Assembly (NCBI GenBank): GCA_963971225.1 | Contig: OZ020270.1 | Span: forward strand, 31,071,823-31,135,822 | Direction: 5' to 3' | Length of the DNA: 64,000 nt | Source of the DNA: Melieria omissa | Taxonomy: Eukaryota; Arthropoda; Insecta; Diptera; Ulidiidae | Shown: positions 1-19,862 of the stretch, one piece after another | Position numbering within the stretch: the stretch's first letter is position 1 | Layout of the letters: every line of letters starts with the position of its first letter | The notes under the pieces: generated by a model | Seen by the model: only the letters and a program-made list of their open reading frames with translations | Databases searched by the model: none | What the model was told of the DNA's origin: nothing | Position numbers and translations under genes: made by a program

Positions 1-1000
1 TCGACCTAAGGGAGCATTCAGCGTCTTCTCCCTTCAGGAGGTTTAACACGCAATCGCCTTCGGTCAGCTTGGCGAGTTCGGACCGCTTGCATATGGTTGT
101 GTTCCTTATCCGCATACAACGACCAGAGATTGCAAATGATTCTCTCTGATTGATGACCATCTCCGTATAGTTGATGTCAACCTGTTTCCCGTTTATTGCT
201 GCTGGGCGTATTAATAGGTGATTGTATGAATCGGTGTGTACCTTCGGCAAGGATATTACATACAACAGTGTTGATGGTTTTGCGAGGATTGAAGGTGTAG
301 CGTACTCTAGCGCTTCTATCTCATTCGCATACGGTAAGGTTTCGATTTCTGATAACACCACATTGACTTCCTCGTCATCCAGCAAGTTGGTGTTGACGAT
401 GCCCTTCCTCGCCATCTGGCATGCTCGGACTATCTCGTGTATCCTTTCTTTAACCATTTTGGTTTTCTCCAGCAGGATTTGTTCGAACCTTTCCGAAGTC
501 TTGCTAGTGACCTCATTGTAAAACAATTTGGCAAGCTGATTATATTTCTCTATTACCCCGTCTGTGACATTGAACAGTTTCTTGTTGATTTTATACTGCT
601 GGTTATTATTCTGTATAATCTCGTCCTCGCTCTTAAGCACGTTGTCCCAGTCAGTAGCATCCGGGGAGCCGGAGACCCATTTTCAGGCAGAACCAATCCA
701 GTTGATGGACCGCTCTGGCCTTTGCTTCCTTCCTCCCAGCTCACGAAGTCCCTTCTCTATTTCATTGACATGGAAAAGAATAATGCCCCTTCTTTCGGTT
801 GCTTCAACATCTCTGACTGCCGTTTTGATCTCCCCCACCAACTCCTCGTAGTGTTGCAAGTCCATCACGTGCACCAGGTTGAAGTGTCCATTCAGGATCC
901 GAGCATTGCCTTCCTTCATTGTGACGATCGGAGACTTGTACTCAAATACTTGCAAGCTGCATACCGCCGTCACAACTGTCGTAAAGATTAGCCCTTTCAT
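1..1000 (-). pseudogene. env: env-like remnant, unit 0 (3' end cut by window)
   Basis: The upstream reading frame covers 1000 to 683 and ends at an in-frame TGA. The same frame reopens downstream and runs off the window edge. See the unit 1 entry for the description. Confidence 0.75.
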
Positions 1001-1856
1001 GTTTTTTGGAAGCCGATCACAATGATCACAATGCCTTGGTCTGTTTTTTCCTTGATTTTAGCGCACTTTACGACGTATATTGCCTTTCTGCTTGGACTAT
1101 TTGTCACCTTCTTCCTTCAATTTGTTTGTTACTTTTATTCCTTTAGACTATTTGTCACTTTCCTCTTTTAGTTTATATGCACTTTATTTCCTTCATTTAA
1201 TTGTCACTTTATTCTTTTAGACTATTTGTCACTCTTCTCCTTTAGTTTATATGTCATTTCATTCCTTTTGTTTAATTGTCACTTTATTCTTTTAGACTAT
1301 TTGTCACTCTTCTCCCTTAGTTCATTCCTTTAAAGTTAAGAACAAGGTTTGTGTCACACTTCTTTTTGGCGTCCATCCGAGCGACATTCTTTTTTTTCTT
1401 TTTATTTTGTTGCTATGGGAGCGCCGCGGTTGTCCCGTTTGGAAGCCGACGTTAACAATTGTCAGCGACCTACTAGTGGCACGACTAACTCCACTGTACG
1501 GTGTCCTGGTCGCAAAGGTTCTCCGCAGAGCGGAATGACGTATCGTCTAACCATGACCGCAAACACGTACATATGCTGGAGGGCCTGATTTGCAGGATCT
1601 CAGCTAGAATCGCAAGGTCAGTTAGACTGTTAATTTATCTTAAAGTTTACTTCAACGTTTGGACATTTAACCTGGCTGGAGAGTCCCGTAGGAGTCGCAG
1701 CCGGTATGCTTGTTATATCTTGGAGGGTCCCGTAGGAATCGCAAGATCATGTAATTTTTACTTTTTATTTATTCAGGGTTCCTTTTAATTGAACCTTTTG
1801 TTCAACCCGACTGAAGGGTCCCGTAGGAATCGCAGTCAGGTCCCTGCTCGGGCGCC
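1001..1856 (-). other. Element leader region (5' untranslated part) with repeats and hairpins
   Basis: In element sense this lies between the primer binding site and env, where gag and pol would normally sit. Part 1094-1340 is a T-rich degenerate tandem repeat: GACTATTTGTCAC starts at 1094, 1146, 1220 and 1295, with periods 52, 74 and 75. Part 1341-1580 has no recognisable coding content. Part 1585-1840 holds four stem-loops, described separately. The same leader recurs in every later unit. Confidence 0.7.
1585..1840 (-). promoter_or_regulatory. Cluster of repeated stem-loops with conserved loop next to the PBS
   Basis: In element sense three hairpins share the 19-nt loop CGATTCCTACGGGACCCTT (or a 1-3 base variant) on different stems. 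Hairpin 1 (1806-1840) has stem CCTGACTG/CAGTCGGG. Hairpin 2 (1717-1747) has ATCTTG/CAAGAT. Hairpin 3 (1670-1705) has ACC-GGCTG/CAGCC-A-GGT. A weaker fourth (1585-1621) pairs CTGA/TCAG and TTG/CAA. The loop could fold further as UCC-UACG-GGA, a UNCG-type tetraloop. A G-U wobble in hairpin 1 pairs only in element sense, so an RNA role on that strand is favoured. Function is unknown; the position beside the PBS would fit packaging, dimerisation or translation signals. Confidence 0.6.
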
Positions 1857-1857
1857 A
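1839..1857 (-). other. Primer binding site, tRNA-Lys type
   Basis: In element sense the LTR end TAACT runs directly into TGGCGCCCGAGCAGGGACC, which complements the 3' end expected for insect tRNA-Lys with about one mismatch. It marks the 5' side of the internal region and fixes the LTR boundary. It recurs at the same place beside every full LTR. Confidence 0.8.
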
Positions 1858-2218
1858 GTTAAGGACGTCGCAGGACGTACGCCAAAAAAATGAGCGCGAG
1901 GAACTCCCTCGAGGAGCTCCTCGCGCTAATAACACAAACACAAACCTTTGTTCACTTCACCAATGTTCTTTATTCTATCCAAAAAACCAACTGCTCTTAG
2001 TCTAAGTTTGTACTTAATACTAAACCTCGGTGTTGCCGCAGGTAAACGCTGAGTCTGCGATCATATCGCCGCGCGTAGACGTGGAGTCGGCAGAATTGGG
2101 CAATGCAAGGAGTTTCAGGTTGCAAGGTGCTTCGCTTGCACTCTGAGTTGGTGGGAAAGTACGCACGTTGCACTGCCGCTTGATATGTGCTGTAACGGGT
2201 GCGCCGGCTGTGTTAACT
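1857..2218 (-). repeat. LTR (362 bp), reference copy
   Basis: In element sense it runs AGTTAACACAG... to ...CGTCCTTAACT, with the AGTTA/TAACT inverted ends typical of errantivirus LTRs. It is bounded by a polypurine tract on one side and a primer binding site on the other. A polyadenylation signal AATAAA lies at 1969-1974 (minus strand). A near-perfect palindrome at about 1892-1927, arms AGCGCGAGGA/TCCTCGCGCT, would form a strong hairpin between the poly(A) signal and the LTR end. Confidence 0.88.
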
Positions 2219-2229
2219 CCTCCCCTCTC
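2219..2229 (-). other. Polypurine tract
   Basis: In element sense GAGAGGGGAGG directly precedes the LTR start AGTTA. This is the plus-strand primer of LTR elements and it confirms minus-strand orientation. It is repeated in units 1-9 and lost in units 10-13, where (ATT)n follows the LTR directly. Confidence 0.8.
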
Positions 2230-2249
2230 AAATATCTGCGTCCCGCAGA

Positions 2250-3425
2250 TTAATGGATGTTAGGCGGGGTGGCTTTGCCGGAGATGCCGTTTCCTCGGTT
2301 ATCGGGTATATGCGGGGTATGTTGAGATCCCTCGTGAGGTATTTCGACAGGGCCAGTGACGGGGCCGAAAAAGTTGCTGAGGAACAGAGTGTCGTCTTTT
2401 ATTAGCTCAATAATTTCTTCGGTGTTCGACCTAAGGGAGCATTCAGCGTCTTCTCCCTTCAGGAGGTTTAACACGCAATCGCCTTCGGTCAGCTTGGCGA
2501 GTTCGGACCGCTTGCATATGGTTGTGTTCCTTATCCGCATACAACGACCAGAGATTGCAAATGATTCTCTCTGATTGATGACCATCTCCGTATAGTTGAT
2601 GTCAACCTGTTTCCCGTTTATTGCTGCTGGGCGTATTAATAGGTGATTGTATGAATCGGTGTGTACCTTCGGCAAGGATATTACATACAACAGTGTTGAT
2701 GGTTTTGCGAGGATTGAAGGTGTAGCGTACTCTAGCGCTTCTATCTCATTCGCATACGGTAAGGTTTCGATTTCTGATAACACCACATTGACTTCCTCGT
2801 CATCCAGCAAGTTGGTGTTGACGATGCCCTTCCTCGCCATCTGGCATGCTCGGACTATCTCGTGTATCCTTTCTTTAACCATTTTGGTTTTCTCCAGCAG
2901 GATTTGTTCGAACCTTTCCGAAGTCTTGCTAGTGACCTCATTGTAAAACAATTTGGCAAGCTGATTATATTTCTCTATTACCCCGTCTGTGACATTGAAC
3001 AGTTTCTTGTTGATTTTATACTGCTGGTTATTATTCTGTATAATCTCGTCCTCGCTCTTAAGCACGTTGTCCCAGTCAGTAGCATCCGGGGAGCCGGAGA
3101 CCCATTTTCAGGCAGAACCAATCCAGTTGATGGACCGCTCTGGCCTTTGCTTCCTTCCTCCCAGCTCACGAAGTCCCTTCTCTATTTCATTGACATGGAA
3201 AAGAATAATGCCCCTTCTTTCGGTTGCTTCAACATCTCTGACTGCCGTTTTGATCTCCCCCACCAACTCCTCGTAGTGTTGCAAGTCCATCACGTGCACC
3301 AGGTTGAAGTGTCCATTCAGGATCCGAGCATTGCCTTCCTTCATTGTGACGATCGGAGACTTGTACTCAAATACTTGCAAGCTGCATACCGCCGTCACAA
3401 CTGTCGTAAAGATTAGCCCTTTCAT
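2250..3425 (-). pseudogene. env: Errantivirus-like env remnant, unit 1 (in-frame stop, no anchor)
   Basis: The family encodes an insect retroviral envelope glycoprotein related to baculovirus F proteins; this identity rests on motif recognition. The upstream part (3425-3108, 105 codons) starts with a hydrophobic signal-peptide-like N-terminus and ends just past a basic RPER cleavage-like site followed by SINWIG. An in-frame TGA at 3108-3110 stops it. The frame then stays open from about 3107 to 2250; its first internal ATG (3065) gives 271 codons. No C-terminal membrane segment is visible and the whole is about 390 codons, shorter than usual for the family (about 450-500). It is therefore broken twice. 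The stop codon is followed after 20 bp by the polypurine tract. Confidence 0.8.
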
Positions 3426-4272
3426 GTTTTTTGGAAGCCGATCACAATGCCTTGGTCTGTTTTTTCCTTGATTTTAGCGCACTTTACGACGTATATTGCC
3501 TTTCTGCTTGGACTATTTGTCACCTTCTTCCTTCAATTTGTTTGTTACTTTTATTCCTTTAGACTATTTGTCACTTTCCTCTTTTAGTTTATATGCACTT
3601 TATTTCCTTCATTTAATTGTCACTTTATTCTTTTAGACTATTTGTCACTCTTCTCCTTTAGTTTATATGTCATTTCATTCCTTTTGTTTAATTGTCACTT
3701 TATTCTTTTAGACTATTTGTCACTCTTCTCCCTTAGTTCATTCCTTTAAAGTTAAGAACAAGGTTTGTGTCACACTTCTTTTTGGCGTCCATCCGAGCGA
3801 CATTCTTTTTTTTCTTTTTATTTTGTTGCTATGGGAGCGCCGCGGTTGTCCCGTTTGGAAGCCGACGTTAACAATTGTCAGCGACCTACTAGTGGCACGA
3901 CTAACTCCACTGTACGGTGTCCTGGTCGCAAAGGTTCTCCGCAGAGCGGAATGACGTATCGTCTAACCATGACCGCAAACACGTACATATGCTGGAGGGC
4001 CTGATTTGCAGGATCTCAGCTAGAATCGCAAGGTCAGTTAGACTGTTAATTTATCTTAAAGTTTACTTCAACGTTTGGACATTTAACCTGGCTGGAGAGT
4101 CCCGTAGGAGTCGCAGCCGGTATGCTTGTTATATCTTGGAGGGTCCCGTAGGAATCGCAAGATCATGTAATTTTTACTTTTTATTTATTCAGGGTTCCTT
4201 TTAATTGAACCTTTTGTTCAACCCGACTGAAGGGTCCCGTAGGAATCGCAGTCAGGTCCCTGCTCGGGCGCC

Positions 4273-4330
4273 AGTTAAGGACGTCGCAGGACGTACGCCA
4301 AAAAAATGAGCGCGAGGAACTCCCTCGAGG
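4273..4330 (-). repeat. Truncated LTR (58 bp) ending at the palindrome centre
   Basis: The LTR end AGTTAAGG... is present up to CTCGAGG, the middle of the LTR palindrome, where (ATT)n begins. A full LTR restarts after the tract, so these 58 bp are duplicated around it. Confidence 0.85.
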
Positions 4331-8785
<4,455 letters not shown>

Positions 8786-8843
8786 AGTTAAGGACGTCGC
8801 AGGACGTACGCCAAAAAAATGAGCGCGAGGAACTCCCTCGAGG
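8786..8843 (-). repeat. Truncated LTR (58 bp), second copy
   Basis: Same 58-bp LTR stub as at 4273-4330, with the same breakpoint at the palindrome centre. Confidence 0.85.
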
Positions 8844-12611
<3,768 letters not shown>

Positions 12612-15030
12612 AGTTAAGGACGTCGCAGGACGTACGCCAAAAAAATGAGCGCGAGGAACTCCCTCGAGGAGCTCCTCGCGCTAATAACACAAACACAAAC
12701 CTTTGTTCACTTCACCAATGTTCTTTATTCTATCCAAAAAACCAACTGCTCTTAGTCTAAGTTTGTACTTAATACTAAACCTCGGTGTTGCCGCAGGTAA
12801 ACGCTGAGTCTGCGATCATATCGCCGCGCGTAGACGTGGAGTCGGCAGAATTGGGCAATGCAAGGAGTTTCAGGTTGCAAGGTGCTTCGCTTGCACTCTG
12901 AGTTGGTGGGAAAGTACGCACGTTGCACTGCCGCTTGATATGTGCTGTAACGGGTGCGCCGGCTGTGTTAACTCCTCCCCTCTCAAATATCTGCGTCCCG
13001 CAGATTAATGGATGTTAGGCGGGGTGGCTTTGCCGGAGATGCCGTTTCCTCGGTTATCGGGTATATGCGGGGTATGTTGAGATCCCTCGTGAGGTATTTC
13101 GACAGGGCCAGTGACGGGGCCGAAAAAGTTGCTGAGGAACAGAGTGTCGTCTTTTATTAGCTCAATAATTTCTTCGGTGTTCGACCTAAGGGAGCATTCA
13201 GCGTCTTCTCCCTTCAGGAGGTTTAACACGCAATCGCCTTCGGTCAGCTTGGCGAGTTCGGACCGCTTGCATATGGTTGTGTTCCTTATCCGCATACAAC
13301 GACCAGAGATTGCAAATGATTCTCTCTGATTGATGACCATCTCCGTATAGTTGATGTCAACCTGTTTCCCGTTTATTGCTGCTGGGCGTATTAATAGGTG
13401 ATTGTATGAATCGGTGTGTACCTTCGGCAAGGATATTACATACAACAGTGTTGATGGTTTTGCGAGGATTGAAGGTGTAGCGTACTCTAGCGCTTCTATC
13501 TCATTCGCATACGGTAAGGTTTCGATTTCTGATAACACCACATTGACTTCCTCGTCATCCAGCAAGTTGGTGTTGACGATGCCCTTCCTCGCCATCTGGC
13601 ATGCTCGGACTATCTCGTGTATCCTTTCTTTAACCATTTTGGTTTTCTCCAGCAGGATTTGTTCGAACCTTTCCGAAGTCTTGCTAGTGACCTCATTGTA
13701 AAACAATTTGGCAAGCTGATTATATTTCTCTATTACCCCGTCTGTGACATTGAACAGTTTCTTGTTGATTTTATACTGCTGGTTATTATTCTGTATAATC
13801 TCGTCCTCGCTCTTAAGCACGTTGTCCCAGTCAGTAGCATCCGGGGAGCCGGAGACCCATTTTCAGGCAGAACCACCAATCCAGTTGATGGACCGCTCTG
13901 GCCTTTGCTTCCTTCCTCCCAGCTCACGAAGTCCCTTCTCTATTTCATTGACATGGAAAAGAATAATGCCCCTTCTTTCGGTTGCTTCAACATCTCTGAC
14001 TGCCGTTTTGATCTCCCCCACCAACTCCTCGTAGTGTTGCAAGTCCATCACGTGCACCAGGTTGAAGTGTCCATTCAGGATCCGAGCATTGCCTTCCTTC
14101 ATTGTGACGATCGGAGACTTGTACTCAAATACTTGCAAGCTGCATACCGCCGTCACAACTGTCGTAAAGATTAGCCCTTTCATGTTTTTTGGAAGCCGAT
14201 CACAATGCCTTGGTCTGTTTTTTCCTTGATTTTAGCGCACTTTACGACGTATATTGCCTTTCTGCTTGGACTATTTGTCACCTTCTTCCTTCAATTTGTT
14301 TGTTACTTTTATTCCTTTAGACTATTTGTCACTTTCCTCTTTTAGTTTATATGCACTTTATTTCCTTCATTTAATTGTCACTTTATTCTTTTAGACTATT
14401 TGTCACTCTTCTCCTTTAGTTTATATGTCATTTCATTCCTTTTGTTTAATTGTCACTTTATTCTTTTAGACTATTTGTCACTCTTCTCCCTTAGTTCATT
14501 CCTTTAAAGTTAAGAACAAGGTTTGTGTCACACTTCTTTTTGGCGTCCATCCGAGCGACATTCTTTTTTTTCTTTTTATTTTGTTGCTATGGGAGCGCCG
14601 CGGTTGTCCCGTTTGGAAGCCGACGTTAACAATTGTCAGCGACCTACTAGTGGCACGACTAACTCCACTGTACGGTGTCCTGGTCGCAAAGGTTCTCCGC
14701 AGAGCGGAATGACGTATCGTCTAACCATGACCGCAAACACGTACATATGCTGGAGGGCCTGATTTGCAGGATCTCAGCTAGAATCGCAAGGTCAGTTAGA
14801 CTGTTAATTTATCTTAAAGTTTACTTCAACGTTTGGACATTTAACCTGGCTGGAGAGTCCCGTAGGAGTCGCAGCCGGTATGCTTGTTATATCTTGGAGG
14901 GTCCCGTAGGAATCGCAAGATCATGTAATTTTTACTTTTTATTTATTCAGGGTTCCTTTTAATTGAACCTTTTGTTCAACCCGACTGAAGGGTCCCGTAG
15001 GAATCGCAGTCAGGTCCCTGCTCGGGCGCC
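12612..15030 (-). repeat. Array unit 4 (type A, 2,419 bp)
   Basis: LTR 12612-12973, env remnant 13005-14183, leader 14184-15030. A 3-bp ACC insertion near 13,873 explains the extra length. Confidence 0.9.
13005..14183 (-). pseudogene. env: env-like remnant, unit 4
   Basis: Upstream frame 14183-13863 has 106 codons instead of 105, because a tandem ACC duplication adds one Gly just before the shared TGA. The downstream frame is unchanged to 13005. Confidence 0.78.
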
Positions 15031-17446
15031 AGTTAAGGACGTCGCAGGACGTACGCCAAAAAAATGAGCGCGAGGAACTCCCTCGAGGAGCTCCTCGCGC
15101 TAATAACACAAACACAAACCTTTGTTCACTTCACCAATGTTCTTTATTCTATCCAAAAAACCAACTGCTCTTAGTCTAAGTTTGTACTTAATACTAAACC
15201 TCGGTGTTGCCGCAGGTAAACGCTGAGTCTGCGATCATATCGCCGCGCGTAGACGTGGAGTCGGCAGAATTGGGCAATGCAAGGAGTTTCAGGTTGCAAG
15301 GTGCTTCGCTTGCACTCTGAGTTGGTGGGAAAGTACGCACGTTGCACTGCCGCTTGATATGTGCTGTAACGGGTGCGCCGGCTGTGTTAACTCCTCCCCT
15401 CTCAAATATCTGCGTCCCGCAGATTAATGGATGTTAGGCGGGGTGGCTTTGCCGGAGATGCCGTTTCCTCGGTTATCGGGTATATGCGGGGTATGTTGAG
15501 ATCCCTCGTGAGGTATTTCGACAGGGCCAGTGACGGGGCCGAAAAAGTTGCTGAGGAACAGAGTGTCGTCTTTTATTAGCTCAATAATTTCTTCGGTGTT
15601 CGACCTAAGGGAGCATTCAGCGTCTTCTCCCTTCAGGAGGTTTAACACGCAATCGCCTTCGGTCAGCTTGGCGAGTTCGGACCGCTTGCATATGGTTGTG
15701 TTCCTTATCCGCATACAACGACCAGAGATTGCAAATGATTCTCTCTGATTGATGACCATCTCCGTATAGTTGATGTCAACCTGTTTCCCGTTTATTGCTG
15801 CTGGGCGTATTAATAGGTGATTGTATGAATCGGTGTGTACCTTCGGCAAGGATATTACATACAACAGTGTTGATGGTTTTGCGAGGATTGAAGGTGTAGC
15901 GTACTCTAGCGCTTCTATCTCATTCGCATACGGTAAGGTTTCGATTTCTGATAACACCACATTGACTTCCTCGTCATCCAGCAAGTTGGTGTTGACGATG
16001 CCCTTCCTCGCCATCTGGCATGCTCGGACTATCTCGTGTATCCTTTCTTTAACCATTTTGGTTTTCTCCAGCAGGATTTGTTCGAACCTTTCCGAAGTCT
16101 TGCTAGTGACCTCATTGTAAAACAATTTGGCAAGCTGATTATATTTCTCTATTACCCCGTCTGTGACATTGAACAGTTTCTTGTTGATTTTATACTGCTG
16201 GTTATTATTCTGTATAATCTCGTCCTCGCTCTTAAGCACGTTGTCCCAGTCAGTAGCATCCGGGGAGCCGGAGACCCATTTTCAGGCAGAACCAATCCAG
16301 TTGATGGACCGCTCTGGCCTTTGCTTCCTTCCTCCCAGCTCACGAAGTCCCTTCTCTATTTCATTGACATGGAAAAGAATAATGCCCCTTCTTTCGGTTG
16401 CTTCAACATCTCTGACTGCCGTTTTGATCTCCCCCACCAACTCCTCGTAGTGTTGCAAGTCCATCACGTGCACCAGGTTGAAGTGTCCATTCAGGATCCG
16501 AGCATTGCCTTCCTTCATTGTGACGATCGGAGACTTGTACTCAAATACTTGCAAGCTGCATACCGCCGTCACAACTGTCGTAAAGATTAGCCCTTTCATG
16601 TTTTTTGGAAGCCGATCACAATGCCTTGGTCTGTTTTTTCCTTGATTTTAGCGCACTTTACGACGTATATTGCCTTTCTGCTTGGACTATTTGTCACCTT
16701 CTTCCTTCAATTTGTTTGTTACTTTTATTCCTTTAGACTATTTGTCACTTTCCTCTTTTAGTTTATATGCACTTTATTTCCTTCATTTAATTGTCACTTT
16801 ATTCTTTTAGACTATTTGTCACTCTTCTCCTTTAGTTTATATGTCATTTCATTCCTTTTGTTTAATTGTCACTTTATTCTTTTAGACTATTTGTCACTCT
16901 TCTCCCTTAGTTCATTCCTTTAAAGTTAAGAACAAGGTTTGTGTCACACTTCTTTTTGGCGTCCATCCGAGCGACATTCTTTTTTTTCTTTTTATTTTGT
17001 TGCTATGGGAGCGCCGCGGTTGTCCCGTTTGGAAGCCGACGTTAACAATTGTCAGCGACCTACTAGTGGCACGACTAACTCCACTGTACGGTGTCCTGGT
17101 CGCAAAGGTTCTCCGCAGAGCGGAATGACGTATCGTCTAACCATGACCGCAAACACGTACATATGCTGGAGGGCCTGATTTGCAGGATCTCAGCTAGAAT
17201 CGCAAGGTCAGTTAGACTGTTAATTTATCTTAAAGTTTACTTCAACGTTTGGACATTTAACCTGGCTGGAGAGTCCCGTAGGAGTCGCAGCCGGTATGCT
17301 TGTTATATCTTGGAGGGTCCCGTAGGAATCGCAAGATCATGTAATTTTTACTTTTTATTTATTCAGGGTTCCTTTTAATTGAACCTTTTGTTCAACCCGA
17401 CTGAAGGGTCCCGTAGGAATCGCAGTCAGGTCCCTGCTCGGGCGCC
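15031..17446 (-). repeat. Array unit 5 (type A, 2,416 bp)
   Basis: LTR 15031-15392, env remnant 15424-16599, leader 16600-17446. Confidence 0.9.
15424..16599 (-). pseudogene. env: env-like remnant, unit 5
   Basis: Upstream frame 16599-16282 ends at the shared TGA; downstream frame to 15424. Confidence 0.78.
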
Positions 17447-19862
17447 AGTTAAGGACGTCGCAGGACGTACGCCAAAAAAATGAGCGCGAGGAACTCCCTC
17501 GAGGAGCTCCTCGCGCTAATAACACAAACACAAACCTTTGTTCACTTCACCAATGTTCTTTATTCTATCCAAAAAACCAACTGCTCTTAGTCTAAGTTTG
17601 TACTTAATACTAAACCTCGGTGTTGCCGCAGGTAAACGCTGAGTCTGCGATCATATCGCCGCGCGTAGACGTGGAGTCGGCAGAATTGGGCAATGCAAGG
17701 AGTTTCAGGTTGCAAGGTGCTTCGCTTGCACTCTGAGTTGGTGGGAAAGTACGCACGTTGCACTGCCGCTTGATATGTGCTGTAACGGGTGCGCCGGCTG
17801 TGTTAACTCCTCCCCTCTCAAATATCTGCGTCCCGCAGATTAATGGATGTTAGGCGGGGTGGCTTTGCCGGAGATGCCGTTTCCTCGGTTATCGGGTATA
17901 TGCGGGGTATGTTGAGATCCCTCGTGAGGTATTTCGACAGGGCCAGTGACGGGGCCGAAAAAGTTGCTGAGGAACAGAGTGTCGTCTTTTATTAGCTCAA
18001 TAATTTCTTCGGTGTTCGACCTAAGGGAGCATTCAGCGTCTTCTCCCTTCAGGAGGTTTAACACGCAATCGCCTTCGGTCAGCTTGGCGAGTTCGGACCG
18101 CTTGCATATGGTTGTGTTCCTTATCCGCATACAACGACCAGAGATTGCAAATGATTCTCTCTGATTGATGACCATCTCCGTATAGTTGATGTCAACCTGT
18201 TTCCCGTTTATTGCTGCTGGGCGTATTAATAGGTGATTGTATGAATCGGTGTGTACCTTCGGCAAGGATATTACATACAACAGTGTTGATGGTTTTGCGA
18301 GGATTGAAGGTGTAGCGTACTCTAGCGCTTCTATCTCATTCGCATACGGTAAGGTTTCGATTTCTGATAACACCACATTGACTTCCTCGTCATCCAGCAA
18401 GTTGGTGTTGACGATGCCCTTCCTCGCCATCTGGCATGCTCGGACTATCTCGTGTATCCTTTCTTTAACCATTTTGGTTTTCTCCAGCAGGATTTGTTCG
18501 AACCTTTCCGAAGTCTTGCTAGTGACCTCATTGTAAAACAATTTGGCAAGCTGATTATATTTCTCTATTACCCCGTCTGTGACATTGAACAGTTTCTTGT
18601 TGATTTTATACTGCTGGTTATTATTCTGTATAATCTCGTCCTCGCTCTTAAGCACGTTGTCCCAGTCAGTAGCATCCGGGGAGCCGGAGACCCATTTTCA
18701 GGCAGAACCAATCCAGTTGATGGACCGCTCTGGCCTTTGCTTCCTTCCTCCCAGCTCACGAAGTCCCTTCTCTATTTCATTGACATGGAAAAGAATAATG
18801 CCCCTTCTTTCGGTTGCTTCAACATCTCTGACTGCCGTTTTGATCTCCCCCACCAACTCCTCGTAGTGTTGCAAGTCCATCACGTGCACCAGGTTGAAGT
18901 GTCCATTCAGGATCCGAGCATTGCCTTCCTTCATTGTGACGATCGGAGACTTGTACTCAAATACTTGCAAGCTGCATACCGCCGTCACAACTGTCGTAAA
19001 GATTAGCCCTTTCATGTTTTTTGGAAGCCGATCACAATGCCTTGGTCTGTTTTTTCCTTGATTTTAGCGCACTTTACGACGTATATTGCCTTTCTGCTTG
19101 GACTATTTGTCACCTTCTTCCTTCAATTTGTTTGTTACTTTTATTCCTTTAGACTATTTGTCACTTTCCTCTTTTAGTTTATATGCACTTTATTTCCTTC
19201 ATTTAATGGTCACTTTATTCTTTTAGACTATTTGTCACTCTTCTCCTTTAGTTTATATGTCATTTCATTCCTTTTGTTTAATTGTCACTTTATTCTTTTA
19301 GACTATTTGTCACTCTTCTCCCTTAGTTCATTCCTTTAAAGTTAAGAACAAGGTTTGTGTCACACTTCTTTTTGGCGTCCATCCGAGCGACATTCTTTTT
19401 TTTCTTTTTATTTTGTTGCTATGGGAGCGCCGCGGTTGTCCCGTTTGGAAGCCGACGTTAACAATTGTCAGCGACCTACTAGTGGCACGACTAACTCCAC
19501 TGTACGGTGTCCTGGTCCCAAAGGTTCTCCGCAGAGCGGAATGACGTATCGTCTAACCATGACCGCAAACACGTACATATGCTGGAGGGCCTGATTTGCA
19601 GGATCTCAGCTAGAATCGCAAGGTCAGTTAGACTGTTAATTTATCTTAAAGTTTACTTCAACGTTTGGACATTTAACCTGGCTGGAGAGTCCCGTAGGAG
19701 TCGCAGCCGGTATGCTTGTTATATCTTGGAGGGTCCCGTAGGAATCGCAAGATCATGTAATTTTTACTTTTTATTTATTCAGGGTTCCTTTTAATTGAAC
19801 CTTTTGTTCAACCCGACTGAAGGGTCCCGTAGGAATCGCAGTCAGGTCCCTGCTCGGGCGCC
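17447..19862 (-). repeat. Array unit 6 (type A, 2,416 bp)
   Basis: LTR 17447-17808, env remnant 17840-19015, leader 19016-19862. Private leader variants: TTTAATGGTCAC near 19,208 and CCTGGTCCC near 19,518. Confidence 0.9.
17840..19015 (-). pseudogene. env: env-like remnant, unit 6
   Basis: Upstream frame 19015-18698 ends at the shared TGA; downstream frame to 17840. Confidence 0.78.

Larger units (their letters stand above)
1..1856 (-). repeat. Array unit 0 (partial, cut by window start)
   Basis: It contains the env remnant (1-1000) and the leader (1001-1856). It differs from all other copies by a 9-bp duplication (ATCACAATG twice) near 1016-1033, just upstream of the env start. Confidence 0.9.
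1857..4272 (-). repeat. Array unit 1 (type A, 2,416 bp)
   Basis: LTR 1857-2218, polypurine tract 2219-2229, env remnant 2250-3425, leader 3426-4272 with hairpins at 4001-4256. Confidence 0.9.

Noticed and set aside
1094..1340. Leader repeats as a gypsy-type Su(Hw) insulator
   Set aside because: Only one TGCATA core is seen and its flanks do not fit the binding consensus; the resemblance is too weak.
1670..1840. Repeated 19-bp boxes as a CRISPR-like array
   Set aside because: Only three to four units, unequal spacing, flanks that pair with each other, and a eukaryotic retroelement context.
2250..3065. The 271-codon minus-strand frame as an independent gene
   Set aside because: It is in the same frame as the upstream env part and is the continuation of env beyond the TGA; its ATG is internal.
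2862..3416. Plus-strand frames of 184, 99, 95, 79 and 72 codons repeated in every unit
   Set aside because: They lie antisense to the env remnant or in the leader and show no family resemblance; they recur only because the unit recurs.
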